A stretch of 64,000 nt of DNA from Amphimedon queenslandica (lineage: Eukaryota > Porifera > Demospongiae > Haplosclerida > Niphatidae): NCBI RefSeq assembly GCF_000090795.2, contig NW_003546290.1, forward strand, positions 34,097-98,096, given 5' to 3'. Every line of letters starts with the position of its first letter. Position 1 is the first letter of the stretch. The position numbers and the translations under genes were made by a program. Under the pieces are notes generated by a model. The model ran no database searches and had not been told where the DNA came from. It saw only the letters and a list, made by a program, of their open reading frames with translations. Below, one piece after another: positions 46,101 through 56,300 of the stretch.

Positions 46101-47163
46101 TGATATTTTTTATCCGGAGGAATGGGTTGGATATGAGAATGGATATGACAATTTTATCTATGCAATTGTTGTTTATGCAGTTGTACAAGAAAAAGTTACT
46201 GACAACCCCCTAAAGAGAACATATATGATTACAACTGATGATGAAGGTCATTTAAAAGAAGTATCAACCCTTGACCTTTATAAACTAATGAAAGTAGGTG
46301 AACACTCTGCTTCTGCTCAAGTTAGAAGACTCGAAGACACTTATAGTCTGTTAGAATTGAAAAGAGCAATCATTGAAGTCTTGACTTTAATTTGGATGCT
46401 AGGAAACGAAGATGAGAAACGAAAAGCGGTAAAGCAACTTTACTGGAAGTACCATCCTGAAAAAAGAAAAAACAATCCAAGTGAAGCCACCATGTATGAA
46501 AATGCATTTAGTTTCTTAAAACAGCAAATTGAAAATTTAGAAAATGGAAAATCATTGGGAGACCCAGATGCACCATTGCCATTATCATCAGAGTTTTCAT
46601 CACAAACTTCATGTTGGTCAAGATGTTTTGATGAATGGGATGAGGATTTGAGGAATAGATGGCAAAGAAGTAGACATGAAAGAGAAAATTTATTCCCAAT
46701 TGAAACCCTAAACTTTACACATGATATTTCACAACCAATAGCAGATCCAATAAAAGCTGGACATTGGTTAAAGCAGGCAGAATCTGATTTAGAAGCTATG
46801 CTTTATCTAAACGAGTGTAAAGGAATGCAATGTCAAGTATTATTTCAGGGTCATGAGACTTGTGAAAAAGCTCTGAAAGCAGGCATGTATAAACTAGTAG
46901 GATTAAATCCTGCCAATCTTAAGACTCATGAGCTGCATGATCATGCTCATGCTATTGCTGGAATAAAAGGTGGTGTTTGGGCAGAGCTGCCACAATTAGT
47001 GTCTTCAATGGAGCAATATTATCTCAAAACACGCTATCCCAATCAACACAATCCCTCGGTGGCTCCAGTTGACATTTATTGTTGTGATACAAGGGACAAT
47101 GAGGTACAAAGTTTAGTCAATAGTGCTTGGAAGCTAGTGGCATTGATACAAAAGCTATTTTAA
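33430..47163 (+). CDS. SACS: Sacsin-like giant co-chaperone, three coding exons
   Basis: Exons 33430-33531, 34216-34513 and 34583-47163, with gt/ag at each junction (phases 0 and 1), give 4326 residues; human sacsin has 4579. Three HSP90-like ATPase modules (sacsin repeat regions) begin near residues 14, 1363 and 2345. Each has the ILREY start, the QNADDA nucleotide-binding motif (EIIQNADDARATEVKF, EMMQNADDAGATEVNI, ELLQNADDAKASKM) and a GKFGxGF/GQFGIGF loop with VYHxTD. A J domain lies near 4070-4130 with HPE at 4091-4093 in place of HPD. A HEPN domain (about 4189-4326, including YYLKTRYP) ends the protein. Human sacsin also has an N-terminal ubiquitin-like domain; here the protein starts directly in module 1. 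Sacsin links Hsp70 chaperoning with ubiquitin handling and cytoskeleton or mitochondrial upkeep in vertebrates; the role in this organism is inferred. The third exon alone is 12.6 kb. Confidence 0.93.
34089..34118. repeat. (GT)n microsatellite in intron 1 of the sacsin-like gene
   Basis: About 14 GT units, in the intron between coding exons 1 and 2. Confidence 0.95.
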
Positions 47164-47395
47164 TTATTGTTTGTTGTTTAATATTTTTGTAATTTTTAAA
47201 ATTAATGCCAACTTGGCATAAATACAATAGTAATGGTAATGAAGTGTTACCTTTTAAATGTTACATTATATTACTGCATACCTTATTTTTAGTAAAGATT
47301 AATTATTTGACTATTAATAACAGAAAGGATAAAGAAATCTGTGTGGGATTGTTTGGACAATAAATGCGGCTGACTGTCATAAATCTATAAAAATG

Positions 47396-47659
47396 TACCG
47401 TATTTCCTTAAATAGAAGCCGCATTCGAATAAACGCCGGGGTAGCAATACAATTTAACTATAAATATGCAATACTAGCTTAGGAGTGACTCACTAGTCTG
47501 GTGGATAATGCCTGCAGTTCCAGAAGTCAAAAGCATGAGGCCACGGGTTCGAATCCCACTCTGTGCCGAAGTTTTTTATATTTTTTTATATATTTTTTGG
47601 AGGTCCAAATATCATTTTAGGAAATAGACGCCCGGGCTTTTATTTAAGGAAATACGGTA
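47396..47659 (+). mobile_element. TIR element with a well-kept tRNA-like core, family B
   Basis: Left taccgtatttccttaaatag, right tatttaaggaaatacggta. It lies about 230 bases after the sacsin-like stop codon. The core, described separately, is tRNA-like. No protein frame. Confidence 0.8.
47490..47567 (+). other. tRNA-derived Pol III promoter-like sequence inside the TIR element
   Basis: The B-box gggttcgaatccc at 47545-47557 is a perfect TPsiC-arm consensus. Upstream, tctggtggataatgcc at 47497-47512 has D-arm character. I could not fold a complete acceptor stem and anticodon loop, so this is probably a SINE-like relic and not a working tRNA gene. Confidence 0.55.
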
Positions 47660-48740
47660 ATTAGATATTGAAGTCTAAGAAACTACCCCTAGAAATAGGA
47701 GACAGGGGAGTGATTTAATGCATCTAGATATGTCTACTTTAAGTAAAGAAATCAATGACGCTGAAAGAGTCAATACAACTTGATGTTCCATTGATAGCGG
47801 GTTAGCTATTCCATTGGCATCAGTATAGAAAGAAAGGTTATTCAAAGTGGCTCTACCAGCAGGCCTTGGTAAAGCAGCAAGCTATTTGAAGGCTTCCTAT
47901 ATCAAAAGTGATGGAAGTAAAGAGGAGGGTAGGGTTGTTATAGTTAATGATAACAACACAGCCATTGTATCATGAGAATATTAGGCTGGAATTTTTCAGC
48001 ATAGTGACAACAAGTTTATTTTAAGTAACATTTTTGGTCCATGAAGAAAAAGTATGATAACTGAAGCATTTTTATTCTTGTTGGCTGTGAATTATGTATA
48101 AGCACATATCAGAAAGGGTACACATTTTAAGATTTTTGAAGCATTGCTACATTAATTCTTAAAAACATGTATTTTTGAAGAAGAATGATAGCAATCAATA
48201 GAAAATAATAATTCAACAATCATTAGGCATCGAAGCATAGCATAATTACAGAAATTGTGAGCATATTCTTAGGCCTAATGCTCACCTAAAAGTATTGGTG
48301 GACTGACTATTTGCTGAATGATAGGTTTGTTCAAGTATTTAGTAAGAATGTTACTGCAATAGGAAGGATCAAATTTAAAGGTGATTACACTAGATAATTC
48401 AATTAAGTCTCCTCATGGTTTATTGCTGGTGGGAGACAGGTTCTATGTATCGGATCATAATCGTAATCCTGTGCAGCATTTCTCAGCTACTACTAGTCAT
48501 AGTATTGTTAGTTTGGTAGTAAAGGTAATGGGAAATGACAACTCTAGTATCCTAAAGGTATGCCTGCTAATGGTAAGGATAATAATTATAGTTGTTAGTA
48601 TCCATGCAAGTATAAAAACAATAGAGTGCTGCTAGTGTGAACTTTGAAGATCTACAATTGTACAAGTCAGATATGCAGTTAAATTATTTATTATGACAAT
48701 ATAGCACTGAATAAGGATGGATATTCTAGTACTTTATACC
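47660..48740 (+). pseudogene. TRIM-NHL pseudogene, upstream copy of the gene at 49912
   Basis: Segments match the intact gene at 49912-52104 at high identity. 47665-47976 corresponds to the end of the coiled coil and the filamin repeat. 48286-48590 corresponds to the first NHL repeats. A short part near 48710-48735 matches the 3' end. The RING and B-boxes are missing. Stops (ttgatgttcc, gtatagaaag), frameshifts and a 300-bp insertion at about 47977-48285 with inverted ends (gagaatattaggc / gcctaatgctc) break the frame. Confidence 0.85.
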
Positions 48741-48744
48741 ATGA

Positions 48745-49013
48745 GTACACTAGCTCGGATGTCGGCTCCTTGATAGTCTGGTGCCGGTGCCAGACTAATA
48801 CTACGTTTTACCATAGATACTGTGTACACAGTATCTATGGTTTTACAGTACAGAAGTGGGCCAAACCGTGCTGAACCAGACTGCTGTACTGACCATGCTA
48901 TCCTGGTTTGGCCCAGCTCACTTCAGCTCAGTTTGGCTACTGTATACACTATCAAATGAAACTGTGCTGGCCCACTTTTCGTAGGGCTGGCTCAGTTAAA
49001 GAAGCTAGTGTAA
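48745..49013. repeat. Inverted-repeat region with foldback inserts
   Basis: Outer ends tacactagct and agctagtgta are inverted. Inside are repeated gtgggccaaaccgtgctgaa / tttggcccagctcact blocks that can fold back. No target duplication is clear, so the class is open. Confidence 0.5.
48811..48840. mobile_element. 30-bp perfect palindrome, CATAGATA type
   Basis: ccatagatactgtgt and its exact inverse, without a spacer; tttta occurs on both sides. Termini match the palindrome at 49692-49732. Confidence 0.6.
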
Positions 49014-49303
49014 ACATAGCATATGTGTAGGAATGAAATTTGCATTGGGGGGGGGTAATCCTATACAAATTATCATGCACTCACAATAAAAATGAATGTG
49101 TTTTACAGGTGCTAACTAGATACAGGTAGCAAGTTGTAACAGCACAATAGTTAGGATATTTTCAATGTTGCAAAGTTAGCAATGAAGTTAATGCCAGATA
49201 GAATTTTTTTAATATTCCCGTAACAAGCCTTGTGTTAAAAATATCCGACCGTTTCCAATCTATGTGTTTGTATATCTATGATGTAATGCATAAAATCAGG
49301 GAT
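49014..49303. other. Spacer
   Basis: A poly(G) run near 49046-49055 and AT-rich sequence; nothing else seen. Confidence 0.4.
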
Positions 49304-49784
49304 ATAATAGACTAACGTAACCGGGATTGGCAACAGGATCACGTGAGCGCATCATTTGTGTATTTTTGTCATGATAATGTTGTTACTTAATTTATTACAT
49401 TCTTTAGGCAACTTCTCTTGTTTCTCCAGAGTGTTCTTTAGGAAATATTCAAGAAAAACAACTTTACCATGGTATGACCTTTGCGTACCTCTCAGGAGAA
49501 TAGACTGCATTCTATTGCTATAAAACTACAATAAAGAGACTCTTTATATGTTTTTACATTGTTTAAAGTTGTTTTTAAATTTTCCTTGTTGCTGGTTTTT
49601 AGTTATAACAATTTACATTCAGCCATTGTAAGATGCCATTGATTCATTTGATTGCTGCCATTAATTTTAATGAATAATAACAGAGTCTGATCATAGATAT
49701 TAGAGTAAATTAAATTTACTCTATTATCTATGGTCTGATAATTAACTTCCGGTCCCGTAACCCATCCCGGTTACTTTCTATGAT
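49304..49784. mobile_element. TIR element just upstream of the TRIM-NHL gene
   Basis: Left ataatagactaacgtaaccg then ggattgg; right cccatcccggttactttcta then tgat. Inverted match over about 25 bases with a few gaps. It ends 130 bases before the TRIM-NHL start codon, and a 41-bp palindrome sits in it. Confidence 0.6.
49692..49732. mobile_element. 41-bp palindromic element with 7-bp target duplication
   Basis: catagatattagagtaaatt and its near inverse; gtctgat flanks both sides (49685-49691, 49733-49739). Same termini as 48811-48840. Confidence 0.75.
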
Positions 49785-49911
49785 AAAGGCCAGGGCTGAC
49801 AATAGATAACCCCGAGACTAAACAATAGACTGCTAAATCTGAGGCTAAATCTCTTAAAAGTGATACTTTAAAATTAATTAGATCTATTTTGATTTCTGTT
49901 TCTTTTAGGAA

Positions 49912-52104
49912 ATGGCAGAAAACACGAATTCAACTAGTATGACTTGTGAGGTTTGTTCAGAGTATTACACTGACCCCCTCATGCTTCCCTGTCTTCACTC
50001 GTTCTGTAAGAAGTGTCTGATAAAAGCTAAAGAGAAGCAAGGTAGTGCTGATACCTCATTAAAGTGTCCAACGTGTGACACTAGCGTTAATTTACCTGAT
50101 GGTAAAATTGAAGGCCTCGCTCAAAACCTTTGGTTTGAACATAAATCAAAAGAGGCTTCAATTGAAAAGAAGATTCTTGGTAAAGAAGCGATATCTTGTG
50201 ATGAATGTAGTGTTGACGATTCCAGTGATGCAGCTGTCGTGTATTGCTGTGATTGTGGCCAGTTTCTGTGTGATTATTGTAAGAAAGGTCACAAACGAAA
50301 GCCTAAAAAAAGCAGTCACAAGTTAATTGATCTAGAAACAAAGGAATCCCTTGAATTGTCTCCTATTAAGCATGAGGATGGTTATTGCTTGTGGCATACA
50401 GATCAAAAACTGATTTATTACTGTAACGATTGTGAGAAATTAGTTTGCCCTAACTGCCTGCTAATTCAGCACAAGAGTCACAATGTAGTCGATTGCACTG
50501 GAGTAGGTGAAACAGCACGTAAAGCATTAAAGGAAAGTGTTACTAGTTGTGATGGAGTCATTCCTTCAGTCACTGAAGCTATTGCTAATGGAGAGAAGAT
50601 GCTAGAGCAGATAGCAGCACATAAGGAAGAAGTAAGCAAGGAAATCAAGGAAACATTTGAAGAGCTTAAAGCTCTTTTAGATAAGAGATGCCATGAGCTA
50701 CTAATGGAGACTGAAGAGATTGCTAGTGTTAAGAGGAATTCTGTTGAAAAGCAGTTGGACAGGTTTCGTAAACTGGTAAAACAGGTTTCTTGTGGTTGTC
50801 ATCTTGCATCATCAGTGAGTGAGCGTACTGATCCAGGTGAAGTTCTCAGTGTTAAGAAGCTAATCACCAATCAACTAGAGGAATGCATTGAAGAGTATAA
50901 GAAGCTACCTCTAGAAATAGAAGACAAAGGAGCCATTTCAAGATTTTTAGATGTGCCCACTTTAAGTAAAGAAATTAGTGAGTTTGGAAGTATCTCAGAG
51001 TGCTATGTCCAGCTCGATTCATCATTTTATTCCATTGATAGTGGGTTAGCTATTCCGTTGGCAACAGTTAAGAAAGAAAGGAAATTCAAAGTTGCTCTAC
51101 CGGCAGGCATTAATAAGGCTGCACACTTTTTGAAGGCTTCCTTTATCAAAAGTGATGGGAGTAAAGAGGAGGGTAGAGTTGTCATAGTTCCTGATATCAA
51201 CACAGCCATTGTATCATTCACACCTCAAAGTATTGGTGGATATGAGCTATCAGTGACTATGAGAGGTCACCATATTATAGGCAGTCCTTATCCACTGTCA
51301 GTAAAAGCATCAAGAGACTATACCACACTAACTAACCAGAGAAACTTTGACGTGGGAAATCATACTTACGGTGTTGCTATTCATACTAATGGTGAAGTAT
51401 TTGCTAGTAGTAATGATGGGTTTGTTCAGGTCTTTAGTAAGGATGGGACTCCAGTACGAAGGATCGGATCTAAGGGTGATGACAATGGACAATTTAAGTC
51501 TCCTCATGGTTTATTGCTGGTAGGAGACAGGCTCTATGTGTCTGACCATAATCTTCATCGTGTGCAGTATTTCTCAGCTACTACTGGTCAGTATATTGGT
51601 CAGTTTGGTAGTAAAGGTAATGGGAATGGACAACTCTGGTATCCTAAAGGTATGTCTACTGATGGTAAGGGTAATATATTTGTATCTGAGTATAGAAACA
51701 AAAGAGTACAAGTGTTTAAGGAGGATGGTGCATTTGTACAAGTCATACAATGCAATGGTAATGTAACTGATGTAGCAGTTGATAATGAAGGGAAGATATA
51801 TGTTGCCACCTTTAAAAACAATTCTGTTCAAGTCTTTTCTCCTGACGGTAAAACTCATCTTGATACGTACAATAATCTTATTAGCTCTAGTTCTTTGCAA
51901 GGAATTGCTATTGATGATGGAAGGCATATTTTGGTATTGACTTACAACACAAATTGTGTCGACTCTTGCCTTTACTTGTTGAATTCTGACGGGAAACAAG
52001 TCAAATTGATCTCAGAATTAAATAATCCGTATGGTATAGCACTGGATAAGGATGGATTTATTTATGTTGCTGATACTGACAACAATTGTATAATGAAATA
52101 TTAA
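49912..52104 (+). CDS. TRIM-NHL E3 ubiquitin ligase with two B-boxes
   Basis: A single coding exon of 730 residues. The ATG at 49912 lies three bases after a good acceptor (tttcttttag), so a 5' UTR intron is likely. RING at residues 12-55 (Cys12, Cys15, Cys27, His29, Cys32, Cys35, Cys52, Cys55). Two B-boxes at about 93-140 (CDECSVDD, CDYCKKGH) and about 153-195 (CLWHTDQ, CPNCLLIQHKSH). Coiled coil about 200-345, filamin repeat about 376-463, NHL repeats about 476-730 (GLLLVGDRLYVSDHNLHRVQ, GNIFVSEYRNKRVQVF, GFIYVADTDNNCIMKY). The family acts as an E3 ligase with the NHL propeller as the target- or RNA-binding surface. It differs clearly in sequence from the TRIM gene at 3456-5531, so the two are not recent copies; the pseudogene at 47660-48740 is. 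Confidence 0.94.
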   Translation: MAENTNSTSMTCEVCSEYYTDPLMLPCLHSFCKKCLIKAKEKQGSADTSLKCPTCDTSVNLPDGKIEGLAQNLWFEHKSKEASIEKKILGKEAISCDECSVDDSSDAAVVYCCDCGQFLCDYCKKGHKRKPKKSSHKLIDLETKESLELSPIKHEDGYCLWHTDQKLIYYCNDCEKLVCPNCLLIQHKSHNVVDCTGVGETARKALKESVTSCDGVIPSVTEAIANGEKMLEQIAAHKEEVSKEIKETFEELKALLDKRCHELLMETEEIASVKRNSVEKQLDRFRKLVKQVSCGCHLASSVSERTDPGEVLSVKKLITNQLEECIEEYKKLPLEIEDKGAISRFLDVPTLSKEISEFGSISECYVQLDSSFYSIDSGLAIPLATVKKERKFKVALPAGINKAAHFLKASFIKSDGSKEEGRVVIVPDINTAIVSFTPQSIGGYELSVTMRGHHIIGSPYPLSVKASRDYTTLTNQRNFDVGNHTYGVAIHTNGEVFASSNDGFVQVFSKDGTPVRRIGSKGDDNGQFKSPHGLLLVGDRLYVSDHNLHRVQYFSATTGQYIGQFGSKGNGNGQLWYPKGMSTDGKGNIFVSEYRNKRVQVFKEDGAFVQVIQCNGNVTDVAVDNEGKIYVATFKNNSVQVFSPDGKTHLDTYNNLISSSSLQGIAIDDGRHILVLTYNTNCVDSCLYLLNSDGKQVKLISELNNPYGIALDKDGFIYVADTDNNCIMKY

Positions 52105-53325
52105 CGTAGCTCCAATAATAATAATGTAGCTAAAACAATTATGTATTATTAGAATAGTGTTAAGCATTTTTTTTGTCTTCGCACATGCATGCATACACAC
52201 AAACAAAACCACATTTATTACGTTATAATATTTAAAATAATTAATTACATTGGTTTTTGAGTGAGTGCATGGTATAGTATAAGATAGTGTTGGTGGTGAA
52301 TCATTCTCTTGTATTGTATTTACTGTATTCTAATTACTGACTGATAGTATTTACGTGGCCTATGTTGTACATATCTTTCCAGGTTTCAACAGAAGAACTA
52401 AAATTTATTTAGATCTATGGAATGATCTATGGAACTTGTAGTGAACTCATGACATCACATCTCATGCATGCATTATTCATAATCAATATTGATCAATACA
52501 TATTGCATGCCGTGTTTTATAATTGATCAGTGTTTGGGTGTCAACTTGATTGAGGTAAATACGAGCGCTCTATGACAAGCAGCTTATCTGCTTTTTTATA
52601 GTTCTATTCCATTAAACTTGCTAAAAACCTTTGCCAACAAAACTGAGAGGGATACACATACCATTTGCTTGTGCATCTAATGTATGTAGACAAGAGTAGA
52701 TAGTGTAGGGAGAGTATCTCACTGCACTATGCTAGCTGTTGCAACAGCCCTTACTGCATTCAAGTCACAAATCATGGTGCATATTTTACTCTGATCATTT
52801 TTACCAATAAAAATGACACTTTCTTAATGCCTGAAACAGCAATACATTATGTAATGTACATAAGTGCATGTACACTATAGATACAAAGCTGATGTCCTCA
52901 TTTATTGTCTACAATATGAAAAATCTAAATACAAGGACACAAAAATTTAGGCATGCACATTATTTTGGCTTAATGAAAATATAATATTTTAAAGAATAAG
53001 GTATTATACATGCTGCAATTTTTTACAAAATTGGAAGTTGGGACCAGTATTGACATTAGTTGTCTTCATAATTGAGGTAATTTGTAGGCTTTTCATAATT
53101 GCCATTTGAGTGGTCTTGGGGAATTGTGTAGGCACTATGTAAGATCCTACAAAAAGTGCCCTCAAAAGGTACTTTTGGCTACTTTTCTTAGTGTGTTCTT
53201 ATCATTTTATAAAGGTTGTACTGTACATAACTGTTGCCTAGCTTGTGAGCAATTAAACAAAAGTTAAACAGCTTATTTAACAATGAATAAATAAGTCACA
53301 CAAAAATGTCAACTTAGTGTTAATT
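52105..53325. other. Spacer between convergent genes
   Basis: Shared 3' flank of the TRIM-NHL gene (plus) and the oxidase gene (minus). AT-rich, with no supported exon or element. Confidence 0.45.
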
Positions 53326-56300
53326 TTATTGATTGAGCTGGTCTGCTTCACAAGCCAATCTTATTCTCTCAGTGGAGGCTGGACTAAAAAATTCAAAGTA
53401 TCCAGTAACTCCTTTTTCTTCTCTAGCACTCTTGACAGCATCTCTAATAGCAAAAAACACTGAAGATGCCAGGAACAATGGAGGTTCACCAATAGCCTAG
53501 ATAATTACAAATAATAATTAATGATTATATTACAACTAACTTTAGATGAGAATATTGCCTTCTTATTAGGACAATTATCCAAAAGTGTAACATTCATCTC
53601 AATAGGTATGTCACTACAACCTGGTATTTTATAAGTAGTAGGACTGTCAGTATAAAGACTTCCATCAGACAAATAGCTACACTCCTCCATAGTGAACAAA
53701 CCCATCCCCTGAACAAACGCACCTTCAATTTGCCCAATGTCTATAGCTGGATTCAAGCTGTCTCCAACATCCATTAATATATCAGTCTGCACCACCTACA
53801 AGTACATGAAAAATAAAGTGAAAATATGCCTACTATATCCATGTTGGTAAAGATATTTGGGCTAAAGGGCTTGCCAATATTTGAATAAAAATTATTTCAA
53901 CATTCATACATGTAGCCATGTACATGTACATTGCACACTAATGCAAGGTTTTCTACAAAGCATGCTAAGTGAGATTACTGAGGTAAAGAGTATGCTTCAT
54001 AAGCTGGTATTACAATCCACTGACCGCATGAGTATAATGCCAAAATCTTGTGGAAAGCCCTTTGTACATGGAACACAAAAATTCCATACTCAAACCAAGC
54101 CGTAAAATAATGAAGGTATAGATTTATATTAACTGTCATAATATATTTAGGCCAAAATTTTTTGTTTGTGATCCTCTAGTTTTGTACTTAAAATGAAACA
54201 CCCAAATATTATATATTATAAAGTACATTGTAAATGACATTACAAAGCAGTCAGTAACATCAGTATGGTAGCATCATTTTAAAATTACCTTCCAATTTCC
54301 AGTCAATATATCAACCTCAACCATTGAAAAACCAACTCCGAAAGAATAATAACAATAGGAAACCTTTTCAGTACCTTCCCAAGCATCAGGTGGATGGTAA
54401 AAACCTTGAGCTGAAAGATTAACTCCAGCTGCAAATGCACGATTAATCTAAACACAAAGTAAATTAAAATATTCTTGTATACAAATTTTGATTACATACC
54501 CTTTTTTCCCAGTTATCATCATCTTCCTTAAAAGGCTTTAATCGTTCCATTATCTGTTCACATGCATTCTGCAATTCAAAATTATAATTTATTTATAGTG
54601 AATGCTGGAAAGTCATATTATGAGCCTAACCTTTATTGCCATTCCATATATATCATTATTAATTGATCCACCAGTTGGGGCAGAGTTTGGAACTTTATCA
54701 ATATTTGTTTCTGATACATGTATCCTATTAATAGGTATGTCAAGACAACGAGCACAAACTTGAGCCATTTTAGTATGTAACCCCTAAAAGAGATGATTGC
54801 ATGTAATACAAATAGTGTATGCTATACCTGTCCCATTTCAATTCCCCCATGAGTCACTAGAACAGATCCATCAGTATACACATGAACTAATGCAGTTGCT
54901 TGACCAAAGGGTGTAATGCGACTACAGGTTGGAATGACAGATATTCCTCTTTTCTTCCATAAATTAGATCTATAGATATGTATATAAGCAGTACTTTCAA
55001 CATTTTTAGAATTTACTTGTTAAATATGTCTACTTCTTCCTTTATCTTGTAATAGTTGCATTTCTCAATTAAAGCATTCCAACATCTCTTTAAAGTGCTC
55101 CCCTCCATTCTTCTGCCAGAAACTAATTTCTCTCCATCATTTATAAAGTTGATTTCTCTAATCTTAACAGGATCAGATCCAAGCTCATGAGCCACATGAG
55201 TCATAATGGACTCCATTATAAGTTGAGCCTGTGGTCTACCGTATGCTCTCATAGCAGTGCATGATGGTATGTTTGTCTTACAGACTCTACCACTGAAGTG
55301 AGCGTTTGGTACATTGTATACATTTTGCAAATGTACTAGTGCTGTTTCCATTACCTAAAAGAATTATAGTACGCAATCTTTTTAGTGTTTTTATACTTAC
55401 AGACTTAGAAAAATCCAGTGTGGAACCACCATTACTGAACAACTGAACATCAAGAGCTATAAGTTTCCCTTCATCATTGAATGCAACCTAAAATAACATA
55501 TAATGAATTATTTATGCAACCACATATATGTATGTACATGTACTTACACTGTATACTCCCACAAAAGGAGATCTCGACCCAACAAATTGCATGTCTTCCT
55601 CTCGATCAAGCATAATCCGCACTGGAACCTGAAACCTACAAGATACACTAACATACACATACATACACAAGTACACTTACTTATTGGCAGCCACAGCAAT
55701 TGCTGCATAAAGTAGAGAAGGACGAACCAATTTGCCACCAAATCCCCCTCCTATCAACATATAATGGTCAAGTTACATTCAAACTGCAACTGCTTGTGCA
55801 CATGTACATGTATATTTCAAGCAGAAATTCAACATATATTGAAGTTTGCCCTGACATATATTAATAGGCACTAAATTTTACCAAATCGTGAAGTGTATTA
55901 AACCATGAAATTGAATCAATTTTGTAATTAATTGACTATGGACTAATACATGTATATTAAAAAATAGGATTACAAATAAAAGCAATTGCTTTGTATCGGT
56001 AAGTTACATGTAGATATATGAATGAAACATAATCGTTGTATGTAAATGACCCAGACCCATCTTTGACACATCTACTTACCAATTCTCTTAGCTCTAGCCA
56101 CTACTTTATTTGAAGGAATTGCCAAGCATGTTGACAAGCTTTTGTGACATCTGTTAAGAAATTGTGATGAACAAATTAGCTCAATTTCTTTATGCTCTCT
56201 CCTTGGTATCACTAAACAGGCACAAGTTTCAAAATAGAAATGCTTTTGGCCACCAATTTTAATAGAGCCTTCAAGTTTATGAAATGAAGACTTTAGACCC

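Noticed and set aside
47490-47567. Functional tRNA gene
   Set aside because: The B-box is perfect, but no complete acceptor stem and anticodon arm could be folded, and it lies inside a TIR element.
55503-55741. Antisense or alternative-frame genes within oxidase exons 19 to 21
   Set aside because: They overlap the well-supported exons and introns of the oxidase in other frames.
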